NCBI GenBank assembly: GCA_910577995.1
Contig: CAJTND010000001.1
Span: forward strand, 62,001-126,000
Source: an uncultured Christensenella sp.
GTDB lineage: Bacteria; Bacillota; Clostridia; Christensenellales; Pumilibacteraceae
DNA: 64,000 bases
Direction of reading: 5' to 3'
Position 1 is the first letter of the stretch. Each line of letters begins with the position of its first letter. The notes beneath the pieces are model-generated. The model saw nothing but the letters and a program-made list of their open reading frames with translations, had not been told where the DNA came from and searched no databases. A program made the translations under genes and the position numbers. Shown here piece by piece: positions 43,542 through 55,268 of this stretch.

Positions 43542-44537
43542 ATGCAGACAGTAGTCGATCTATCGAGGCTTAGGCACAATATAAGACTTATCCGCGCCGC
43601 TACGGGCAACGGGTTCTGCGCGGTGGTCAAGGCGGACGCGTACGGGCACGGCGCGGCGGTCGCGCGGTACATAGAGCCGCTCGCCGATTGCTTTTTTACG
43701 GCGACGTTCGACGAGGCGGCGGAGCTTGCGTATATGGGCGTGAGAAAACCCGTGCTCGTGCTCGGCGGCGAGATATCGCCGTTTTTGCGCAAGGTCGAGC
43801 CTACCATCGTGCCGACGGCGTGCGATGCGGCACAGCTCGGCGCGTTGCTCGATGCGGGTTACACCAATTTCTCCATCGCGGTCAATACCGGCATGAACAG
43901 GCTCGGCGCGGACGAGAAAAAGCTCGGCGAGATGATAGACGTTTGCAAGATGCGCAACGTCGCGCCTACCACGGTGTATTCGCATATTTACAACGGCATT
44001 TCGTCCGCGCTCGGGCAGGCGGAGGAATTCGAGCGGCTGACGCGTTGCAGACTGCTCAGGCGTAACAGGCATTTATATTCATCATGCGCTTTGGATATAG
44101 GCGGCGATCTGTTCGACATGACGCGTTGCGGCATAGCGATGTACGGATACGCGAAGGAGCTTTCGCCGTGCATGAAGGTGCGCGCGAAGATAGTCGCGCT
44201 CAATGCGGTAAAGCGCGGCGAGCACGTCGGTTACGGCGATAACGTGTTAGAACGCGATTCGATGATAGCGACGGTGCGCTGCGGATATGCCGACGGATTC
44301 AGACGGTGCGACAAGCCGCTGTATATGAAAGTCCGCGGCGTCAAGTGCCGCGTGATAGGCGTGCCGTGCATGGACGTGACGATGATAGACGTTACCGACG
44401 TGCATTGCCGCGTTGGCGAGTTTGCGTATATCATAGCCGACGGCGAGGATGCGGAGTATCTCGCCAAGTGTTACGGAACAATAATCTACGAGGTACTTAC
44501 GGGGTTCAACGGACGTGCGGAAAGAATTTACATGTGA
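43542..44537 (+). CDS. alr: Alanine racemase
   Basis: A 331-residue PLP enzyme making D-alanine for the cell wall. The PLP lysine is K30 in AVVKADAYGHG, and the second catalytic tyrosine lies in VRCGYADGF. It is somewhat shorter than the usual 360-390 residues. ATG 43542 fits the family start (DLSRLRHNIRLI). No Shine-Dalgarno is visible, and upstream in-frame TTG codons lie in the atpC-alr gap. It overlaps the next gene by 23 bases. Confidence 0.93.
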   Translation: MQTVVDLSRLRHNIRLIRAATGNGFCAVVKADAYGHGAAVARYIEPLADCFFTATFDEAAELAYMGVRKPVLVLGGEISPFLRKVEPTIVPTACDAAQLGALLDAGYTNFSIAVNTGMNRLGADEKKLGEMIDVCKMRNVAPTTVYSHIYNGISSALGQAEEFERLTRCRLLRRNRHLYSSCALDIGGDLFDMTRCGIAMYGYAKELSPCMKVRAKIVALNAVKRGEHVGYGDNVLERDSMIATVRCGYADGFRRCDKPLYMKVRGVKCRVIGVPCMDVTMIDVTDVHCRVGEFAYIIADGEDAEYLAKCYGTIIYEVLTGFNGRAERIYM

Positions 44538-45090
44538 CGGTAAAGATAAATCGGAGCTTCGGCGGATATATTCGGCGAAGCGCGCCGAGATAGCGGACAA
44601 GCCCGTTTTGGCTGTACGCGCGGCGGAGCGCGTTTTGCCGCTGTTGCGCGGCAATGTGATGGTATACGTGTCGATTGGCTCGGAAATGCCGACGGACGCA
44701 TTGATAACTCGGCTGTTGAACGAGCCGACGGTCACGGTATATGTGCCGTTTACCGATAAGGATATGCGCATAGTTCCGCGGCGGCTTAGGTCGCTCGGCA
44801 GTGCGGACAGGCTCGGCAATCTCGACGAAACGCATTTATTCCCGACGTACGGCGTAAATATAGATCAATGCGTAACGCCGCTTTTGGCGTTCGGCGCGGA
44901 CGGGAGCAGGCTCGGTTACGGCAAGGGCTGTTACGACAGGTTTTTCGCAACGAGCGATGCGCGGCGCATAGGCTTTGCGTTCGATGCGCAAGCCGCATGT
45001 TTTTGCGCGGAAGCCCACGACGTGCCGCTCGATTGTTGCGTTACCGAAACAAAAGTGATATACTTTCCATATGCGCGTGATATCGGGTAA
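44515..45090 (+). CDS. fthC: 5-formyltetrahydrofolate cyclo-ligase
   Basis: A 191-residue enzyme converting 5-formyl-THF to 5,10-methenyl-THF with ATP. Key patterns are ELRRIYSAKRAEI at the start, VYVSIGSEMPTDALI, and FGADGSRLGYGKGCYDRFF near the end (phosphate loop). The GTG start at 44515 lies inside the end of alr. It overlaps rsmD by 20 bases, so a chain of coupled translation is likely. Confidence 0.92.
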   Translation: MRKEFTCDGKDKSELRRIYSAKRAEIADKPVLAVRAAERVLPLLRGNVMVYVSIGSEMPTDALITRLLNEPTVTVYVPFTDKDMRIVPRRLRSLGSADRLGNLDETHLFPTYGVNIDQCVTPLLAFGADGSRLGYGKGCYDRFFATSDARRIGFAFDAQAACFCAEAHDVPLDCCVTETKVIYFPYARDIG

Positions 45091-45640
45091 GTACAAAGGC
45101 AGGAATATAATATCGCCGTCGCACGGTGTAGTGCGCCCTACGACCGACCTCGTAAAAGGCAGTGTGTTTTCCATACTCGCGTCAAAAGCTGGCGTGGACG
45201 GTGCGCGGTGTCTCGATCTGTTTTGCGGCACAGGCGGTATGGGCATAGAGGCTCTGTCGCGAGGTGCGGCGTCGTGCGTGTTCGTCGACCGCGACACGTC
45301 GAATGCGAAAGTCAATCTCGACAGGATAGGCATCGACGCGCGCACGGTGTGTATGGAGTTCCGCCGCGCGCTCAGACTGCTTCGCGGCGAGCGATACGAT
45401 ATCATTTTTTGCGATCCGCCCTATGGCAAAGGGTTTGCGGAAGAAGCGGCGGAGCTCGTGCTGCGTTACGGCATGCTCGACAATGGCGGGATAATGGCTG
45501 TGGAACATAGCTCAAATGACTTGATAAATTTTCCGCAAAACTGTATAATAGACAGTAGAGTTTTCGGCGTGACCGCCGTCGACTTTGTTATGCGAGGTGA
45601 CGATGAAAGCGACAACAGCGATATATGCGGGAACGTTTGA
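45071..45640 (+). CDS. rsmD: 16S rRNA (guanine966-N2)-methyltransferase RsmD
   Basis: A 189-residue AdoMet-dependent methyltransferase. It starts MRVISGKYKGRNI, has the AdoMet motif LDLFCGTGGMGIEALSRG and the catalytic DPPY (115-118). It overlaps its neighbours on both sides (20 and 38 bases), and the classical rsmD-coaD pairing is kept. Confidence 0.94.
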   Translation: MRVISGKYKGRNIISPSHGVVRPTTDLVKGSVFSILASKAGVDGARCLDLFCGTGGMGIEALSRGAASCVFVDRDTSNAKVNLDRIGIDARTVCMEFRRALRLLRGERYDIIFCDPPYGKGFAEEAAELVLRYGMLDNGGIMAVEHSSNDLINFPQNCIIDSRVFGVTAVDFVMRGDDESDNSDICGNV

Positions 45641-46082
45641 TCCGTTTACTTCGGGTCACCACGATATAGCCGAACGCGCGCTCGGCGTTTTCGGCAAGCT
45701 CGTCGTAGCCGTTGCCGCCGATACGGGCAAGAAAGCCGCGCCGCTTGCCGACAGAGTGCGAATAGCCGAGCTGTCGCTTGACGGACTTTGCGGAGTAACG
45801 GTAGTGCCGTTCGAGGGACTGCTTACCGACTTTGCGGCTGCCGAGGAAAACGCGGTCATAGTCCGGGGCATACGCAATGCCGCCGATCTCGAGTACGAGC
45901 GCGGGCTTTGTCGGGTATACAGATCGCTCGCGAACGTCGAGTGCGTGTTTTTGGACGCGGACGCCAAGTACGGACACGTTTCGTCTACGGTGGTAAGACA
46001 GCTCGCCGCGCTCGGCGCGCCGCTCGTCGGGTACGTGCAGGACGTAGCCGCGGCGGAGATAAAACGAATATACGCCAAGTAA
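45603..46082 (+). CDS. coaD: Phosphopantetheine adenylyltransferase
   Basis: A 159-residue nucleotidyltransferase of CoA synthesis. AIYAGTFDPFTSGHHDI holds the (T/H)xGH motif, FSSAAKx-type loops are replaced by a short acidic stretch, and GHVSSTVVRQLAALG is the ISSTxVR motif. ATG 45603 with GAGGTG upstream is the start; it overlaps rsmD by 38 bases. Confidence 0.95.
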   Translation: MKATTAIYAGTFDPFTSGHHDIAERALGVFGKLVVAVAADTGKKAAPLADRVRIAELSLDGLCGVTVVPFEGLLTDFAAAEENAVIVRGIRNAADLEYERGLCRVYRSLANVECVFLDADAKYGHVSSTVVRQLAALGAPLVGYVQDVAAAEIKRIYAK

Positions 46083-46093
46083 AGGAGTAGAGT

Positions 46094-46561
46094 ATGCAGG
46101 ATAACGACGCTCTCGATATACTTAACGAGCTCAGGACGGAGCTCGGCGGATCTCGCGGACTTTTTTCCAAAAAGCCCGATATCGAGCTTTGCTCGGAGCT
46201 TTGCGATAAGCTCGCGCGAGTATTGCCCGATTCGATCAACGAGGCGGAATACGTCAAGCAAAAGCGCAAAGAGATACTCTCCAATGCCGACGTAGTGGCT
46301 AAGAACACGATACGCGTCGCCGAAGAAAAGGCGGAGCGCATAGCGTCGGAATCGGAGGTAGTAAAAAAAGCGCAGATAGACGCAAAGCAGATAATCGAAA
46401 ACGCGTATACCCAGTGCGACAACCTGATACTGCGCACAAAAGCGCACCTCGACAATATGTTCAAAGAGACCGAGCAGTTTTTGCTATCGACGCTTTCCGT
46501 CGTGCGCACCAACCGCGAAGAACTGCGTTCGGCGCTCGTAGACGATACGCAAAAAAGATAA
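46094..46561 (+). CDS. Coiled-coil protein of unknown function
   Basis: A 155-residue, highly charged protein predicted to be mostly helical, with a coiled coil about residues 70-130 (AEEKAERIASESEVVKKAQIDAKQII is interrupted only by polar residues). It resembles the short DivIVA/V-ATPase-H-like ORFs often found after coaD in Bacillota. AAAGGAG precedes the ATG. A role in septum placement or envelope assembly is possible but not shown. Confidence 0.7.
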   Translation: MQDNDALDILNELRTELGGSRGLFSKKPDIELCSELCDKLARVLPDSINEAEYVKQKRKEILSNADVVAKNTIRVAEEKAERIASESEVVKKAQIDAKQIIENAYTQCDNLILRTKAHLDNMFKETEQFLLSTLSVVRTNREELRSALVDDTQKR

Positions 46562-46579
46562 GCTACATACGGAGAAAAA

Positions 46580-47611
46580 ATGTTTGAAATAGTCAAGCCT
46601 GTAATGAGCGCGGAGAAGATCCGCGAACTCGAACCGTTTTCGTCGGAGCTTCGCAAAAAAAAGACCGATGCGGAAAACAAGATCAAAGATATAATAACCG
46701 GCAAGGATAAGCGCAAGCTCTTTATCGTCGGACCGTGTTCGGCTGACAACGAGGACGCAGTATGCGATTATGCTTGCAGGCTCGCCGAGGTCGCGGAAAA
46801 GATAAAAGAAAAGGCGTTCGTCATCGTTCGCGTTTATACCAATAAACCGCGCACGCGCGGCGAGGGCTATAAAGGCATGTTCCACAGTCCCGATCCGCAC
46901 GCGCACAGGACCGACATACAAGCGGGCATAGTTGCGCTACGCAGAATGCATATACGCGTCATACGCGAGAGCGGGCTCATTACCGCTGACGAAATGCTTT
47001 ATCCGGATAATTTGGAATATATCGGCGACGTGCTCGGCTATATGGCTGTCGGCGCGCGCTCGACCGAAAACCAAATGCACAGGCTCGTTGCGAGCGGAGT
47101 GGAAAGCCCCGTCGGTCTGAAAAACCCGATGAACGGCAGTCTGAGCGTGCTCATCAACTCGCTGTACGCCGCGCAGATACCCAATGAGTTCAAGTATGCG
47201 GATCAGCAGGTAAAGACGCAGGGCAACCCTTACGCGCATGCGGTGCTCCGCGGCACGGTGGACGCGTACAATAACAATATACCGAACTATCATTACGAAG
47301 ACGTAATGCGACTTCGCGATATGTGCGAAAAAGAGAAGCTGAAAAATCCCGCCGTCGTCATCGACGCCAATCATTCTAACAGCGGAAAGCGTCCCGAGGA
47401 ACAGCCGCGCATAGTGCGCGAGGTGCTCGGCAACATGCGCGAGTCGGCGGACTTCGATAGCTTCGTCAAAGGCTTTATGATAGAAAGCTATATCGAGGAC
47501 GGCAACCAGTCGCCCGATTCCACGGTATACGGCAAGTCGATAACGGACGCGTGCCTCGGATGGGAAAAGACGGAGGACATGCTTCTCCGCGCCGCCGACG
47601 CTATAAACTGA
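46580..47611 (+). CDS. aroF: 3-deoxy-7-phosphoheptulonate synthase, class I (AroF/G/H type)
   Basis: A 343-residue DAHP synthase joining PEP and erythrose 4-phosphate, the first step to chorismate. Motifs are IVGPCSADN, the NKPRTRGEGYKG phosphate-binding site, GARSTENQMHR, GLKNPMNGS and DANHSNSGK (metal-binding His). It belongs to the E. coli-like type I-alpha, without an obvious extra regulatory domain. Own ribosome-binding site CGGAG; 18 bases after the coiled-coil gene. Confidence 0.95.
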   Translation: MFEIVKPVMSAEKIRELEPFSSELRKKKTDAENKIKDIITGKDKRKLFIVGPCSADNEDAVCDYACRLAEVAEKIKEKAFVIVRVYTNKPRTRGEGYKGMFHSPDPHAHRTDIQAGIVALRRMHIRVIRESGLITADEMLYPDNLEYIGDVLGYMAVGARSTENQMHRLVASGVESPVGLKNPMNGSLSVLINSLYAAQIPNEFKYADQQVKTQGNPYAHAVLRGTVDAYNNNIPNYHYEDVMRLRDMCEKEKLKNPAVVIDANHSNSGKRPEEQPRIVREVLGNMRESADFDSFVKGFMIESYIEDGNQSPDSTVYGKSITDACLGWEKTEDMLLRAADAIN

Positions 47612-47749
47612 CGGTACGCACGCGGCGCTTTTTCGTGCGGAATGTGTAGAATTCGGACGCAAATATAATTGATGCGTCGAATTTGATAAAAGGTAATCTT
47701 TTCGGCTTTTATTGTGCTATACTGCTTACGATCACGGCGGAGGTAACTG

Positions 47750-48118
47750 ATGGCACAAAGACAAGGCGAACTGAAAAAGCGGGCGCAAATAGCCAAACAA
47801 CGGCTCAAAATGGGATATTGGGAATCGGTGCGGCGGGAAAACGCCGCCGAGGACCGTGCCGACGAAACCGTCACGGTCAAGACCTACGTCAGGAGCGTCG
47901 ATCCCGTCTCCGCGGCTGCGCCCGACGAAAAGATGTACAAAAAGGTTTGCGCAATACTCGACCGCGACGAGGCGACGCTCAATCCCATAGGTCAGCTTAT
48001 CGATAACGACGTATATACGTCGCTCGACGCCGCTTCCAAGCAGCGGTATATATTGGAGCTTTCAAATAAGTTCCGCGAACTTAAAGAACGCTATTACAAA
48101 GAGCGCATCGGCTCATAG
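47750..48118 (+). CDS. Hypothetical protein upstream of pcrA
   Basis: A 122-residue basic, helical protein with no recognised domain. The N-terminus (QGELKKRAQIAKQRLKMGYW) is a strongly basic amphipathic helix that could contact nucleic acid or membrane; the C-terminal half is also helical (KQRYILELSNKFRELKERYY). GGAGG precedes the ATG. It is 7 bases from pcrA and surely co-transcribed with it, so a DNA-repair accessory role is possible but unproven. Confidence 0.7.
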   Translation: MAQRQGELKKRAQIAKQRLKMGYWESVRRENAAEDRADETVTVKTYVRSVDPVSAAAPDEKMYKKVCAILDRDEATLNPIGQLIDNDVYTSLDAASKQRYILELSNKFRELKERYYKERIGS

Positions 48119-48125
48119 GTGAAAC

Positions 48126-52337
<4,212 letters not shown>

Positions 52338-52365
52338 CATTTAAGAGGAGTAGTAGAGGTATTAG

Positions 52366-53241
52366 ATGAAAAGCATGACGGGATACGGTCGGGGCGTTGC
52401 GACCAAGGACAAACGCACCGTTACCGTAGAGCTCAAATCGGTGAACGGCAGATTTTTGGAAGTCAATGCCAAGCTGCCCAAATCGCTGATGTATATCGAC
52501 GACGTGGTGCAAAAGCGCATCAGGTCGGTGATATCGCGCGGCAGCGTCGATGTGTATTTCAGCTATGAAAACCTTTCCGACTCGGCAAAAAAAGTCAACG
52601 TCGACAGCGCGCTCGCCGCGCAGTATGTGTCGGCGGCGAAAAACCTCCGCGCCGAATTCAGGCTCGAGGACGATTTTAACGTAACCGCGCTGTTGCGCAC
52701 GCCCGATATAATATCGGTGAGCGTGCCCGAGGATGACAGAGATACCGTGGCGGAGCTCGCCGCAAAAGCGGCAGACGACGCGCTTAAAATGCTCGACGGC
52801 ATGCGGCGTACCGAAGGCAAGGCGGTGCAGAGCGATCTTTCCGCGCTTGTCGGCAATCTCAAAAGCTATCTCGATCTTGCGAAAAAGCGCGCGCCGTCGG
52901 TCGTTTCCGATTATAAGCGCGGTCTGACTTCGAGGATAAAAGAGCTTTTGGACGGTTACGCCGTCGACGAGGCGAAGCTGCTGAACGAAGTGGCGTTCTT
53001 TGCCGATAAGGCTGATATCAACGAGGAGATACAGCGGCTCGGTTCGCATATCGAGCAATTCAATGCGATTTGCGCGGAAAACGCGCCGCAGGGTCGCAGG
53101 CTCGACTTTCTGTCGCAGGAAATGGTGCGCGAAGTCAACACCATGGGCAGTAAGTCAAACGATGTTACGCTCACCGGTTACGTCGTCGCCATGAAGAACG
53201 AGGTCGAAAAAATCAAAGAACAGATAAGGAACGTGGAGTAG
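52366..53241 (+). CDS. yicC: YicC/YloC-family endoribonuclease-like protein
   Basis: A 291-residue protein with the family start MKSMTGYGRG and end GYVVAMKNEVEKIKEQIRNVE. YicC proteins are implicated in RNA turnover as endoribonucleases. First of the yicC-gmk-rpoZ-coaBC-priA run; the small remA (DUF370) gene often placed between yicC and gmk is absent (only 3 bases separate them). Confidence 0.93.
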   Translation: MKSMTGYGRGVATKDKRTVTVELKSVNGRFLEVNAKLPKSLMYIDDVVQKRIRSVISRGSVDVYFSYENLSDSAKKVNVDSALAAQYVSAAKNLRAEFRLEDDFNVTALLRTPDIISVSVPEDDRDTVAELAAKAADDALKMLDGMRRTEGKAVQSDLSALVGNLKSYLDLAKKRAPSVVSDYKRGLTSRIKELLDGYAVDEAKLLNEVAFFADKADINEEIQRLGSHIEQFNAICAENAPQGRRLDFLSQEMVREVNTMGSKSNDVTLTGYVVAMKNEVEKIKEQIRNVE

Positions 53242-53244
53242 ACT

Positions 53245-53853
53245 ATGAACAAAGGATTACTTGTCGTTATTTCCGGACCGTCGGGTGCGGGCAAGGGCAC
53301 GATCTACGGTAAAGTCATCGAGCAAACAGGCATGAAGCGCTCGGTATCCGTCACGACGCGCAAGCCGCGTCCGGGCGAAGTCGAGGGCGTTAATTACTAT
53401 TTTCGCACAGAGGAACAGTATCAGCAGATGATAGCGTCGGGCGAGTTTCTGGAGACCGCAGCCGTATATAACAATTTTTACGGCACGCCCAAAGCGCCTG
53501 TTTTTTCCAATCTCGAGAGCGGTTACGACGTTCTGTTCGAGGTGGACGTCCACGGCGCTAAGTCGATAAAGAGCAAGTATCCCGAGGCGGTCACGATATT
53601 CCTTATGACGCCCGACTTCGATACGCTCGAAGCGCGCCTCAAGAGCCGCGGCACGGAAAGCGCGTCCGCGCTGAAAATGCGGCTCGATTCCGCAAGGAAC
53701 GAGCTTGCCAAATACGAAATGTTCGATTACATAGTCTTCAACGACACCGTCGAGCAGGCTACCGCCGAGGTCATTTCTATAATCGAGGCGGAAAAACACA
53801 AGGTCAAAAACAACGTCGCCAAGATAAACGCGCTGTTGGCGCAAAAACGTTAA
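53245..53853 (+). CDS. gmk: Guanylate kinase
   Basis: A 202-residue kinase converting GMP to GDP. P-loop GPSGAGKGT (11-19), the GMP-binding segment SVTTRKPRPGEVEGVNYYF and the lid region follow the family pattern. Confidence 0.97.
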   Translation: MNKGLLVVISGPSGAGKGTIYGKVIEQTGMKRSVSVTTRKPRPGEVEGVNYYFRTEEQYQQMIASGEFLETAAVYNNFYGTPKAPVFSNLESGYDVLFEVDVHGAKSIKSKYPEAVTIFLMTPDFDTLEARLKSRGTESASALKMRLDSARNELAKYEMFDYIVFNDTVEQATAEVISIIEAEKHKVKNNVAKINALLAQKR

Positions 53854-53879
53854 TTCATCTTTGAGAGGTAAATATAATT

Positions 53880-54077
53880 ATGTTGATCGATCCGCCTATT
53901 GATAAGCTTGTCGAGACCGTCGGCAACAAATACGCGCTCGTCGGGCTTTTGTCCAAGCGTTCGCGCACCATCATGGAAAAGCGTCACGATTATCTCGAGC
54001 AGGAAAACGCCAACGCGATAACCGTTGCTGCAAGAGAAATAGTCGACGGCAAGGTCGAGGGCGTAGAGGAAGGTTAA
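53880..54077 (+). CDS. rpoZ: RNA polymerase omega subunit
   Basis: A 65-residue omega, at the short end for the family, with the conserved NKYALVGLLSKRSRTI helix and NAITVAAREI. GAGAGG precedes the ATG. The gmk-rpoZ-coaBC order is standard. Confidence 0.93.
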   Translation: MLIDPPIDKLVETVGNKYALVGLLSKRSRTIMEKRHDYLEQENANAITVAAREIVDGKVEGVEEG

Positions 54078-54083
54078 GACCCT

Positions 54084-55268
54084 TTGGGCAGTTTAGAGCA
54101 CAAAACGGTCGTCGTCGGAGTCAGCGGCGGCATTGCCGCGTACAAGACATGCGCGCTCGTTTCCTTGCTTGTAAAAAACGGTGCGGACGTGCACGTCGTT
54201 ATGACGGAAAACGCGTGCAAGTTCGTCGCGCCGCTTACCTTCGAGACGCTCTCGCATAATCGCGCGATATATGATACCTTCGACCGAAACTTTACCTGGG
54301 AGGTCGAACACGTTTCGCTTGCTAAAAAAGCGGACGTTTTTATTATTGCGCCCGCAACGGCTAACGTCATAGCCAAAGCCGCGGTCGGGATCGCGGATGA
54401 TTTTTTGACGACGACGTTGCTCGCTTGCAAATGTCCTGTTATTTTTGCGCCCGCCATGAATACGGCTATGCTCGACGATCCCGCCACGCAGACGAATATC
54501 GCCGCGCTTATCGGGCGCGGATATACTGCGGTATACGGCGGTTGCGGCAGGCTCGCTTGCGGCGACAGCGGCAGGGGCAGGATGGCGGAACCCGAGGAAC
54601 TGTATTCGGCTGTCGAGAGCGTATTCGCGAAGGAACGCGACCTCGAAGGCAAGACGGTGCTCGTAACGTCGGGCGCGACGCGCGCGGCGATAGATCCCGT
54701 GCGGTTCTTGACAAACCGATCGAGCGGGAAGATGGGCTATGCCGTCGCTTGCGCGGCGCACGAACGCGGCGCGTCTGTGGTTTATATAAAAGGCTTTACC
54801 GACAAATTCGATATACCCGATCGCTGGAAAACCGTCGACGTTACTACGACCGACGAGCTTTTGGCGGCAGTCAAAGCAAATATGCCGAACGTCGATATCG
54901 CGGTATTTGCCGCCGCGCCGTGCGATTATTCGGCATCGCTGAAAAAGCAGAAGATAAAAAGCGAAACGCTGTCGCTGGAGTTAAAAAAAGCGCCCGACTG
55001 CGCGGCGTGGGCGGGCATGCACAAGGGCAAAGCCAAGACCGTTGTATTTGCTGCGGAGACGTGCGACTGCGAGGACAACGCGCGTCGCAAACTCGAAAGC
55101 AAACATGCCGATCTCGCGGTGCTAAACGACGTTACCGTAGCGGGCGCGGGATTCGACGTGGATACCAACGTCGCGACGCTGATAACACAGGATAAGACGG
55201 AGCGGCTCGAGCTTATGACTAAGCGCGCGCTTGCCGACGTTATATTAGACCGCACGCTCGCTCTATGA
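54084..55268 (+). CDS. coaBC: Bifunctional phosphopantothenoylcysteine decarboxylase/synthetase
   Basis: A 394-residue two-domain enzyme of CoA synthesis. The CoaC half (1-185) is a flavoprotein with VGVSGGIAAYK, the catalytic His in VEHVSLAKKAD, PAMNTAML and the cysteine loop GRLACGDSGRG. The CoaB half has TSGATRAAIDPVRFLTNRSSGKMG split over its nucleotide loop, where the usual acidic residue after TR is Ala. TTG start at 54084 (no other start fits). ATGA overlap with priA. Confidence 0.95.
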   Translation: MGSLEHKTVVVGVSGGIAAYKTCALVSLLVKNGADVHVVMTENACKFVAPLTFETLSHNRAIYDTFDRNFTWEVEHVSLAKKADVFIIAPATANVIAKAAVGIADDFLTTTLLACKCPVIFAPAMNTAMLDDPATQTNIAALIGRGYTAVYGGCGRLACGDSGRGRMAEPEELYSAVESVFAKERDLEGKTVLVTSGATRAAIDPVRFLTNRSSGKMGYAVACAAHERGASVVYIKGFTDKFDIPDRWKTVDVTTTDELLAAVKANMPNVDIAVFAAAPCDYSASLKKQKIKSETLSLELKKAPDCAAWAGMHKGKAKTVVFAAETCDCEDNARRKLESKHADLAVLNDVTVAGAGFDVDTNVATLITQDKTERLELMTKRALADVILDRTLAL

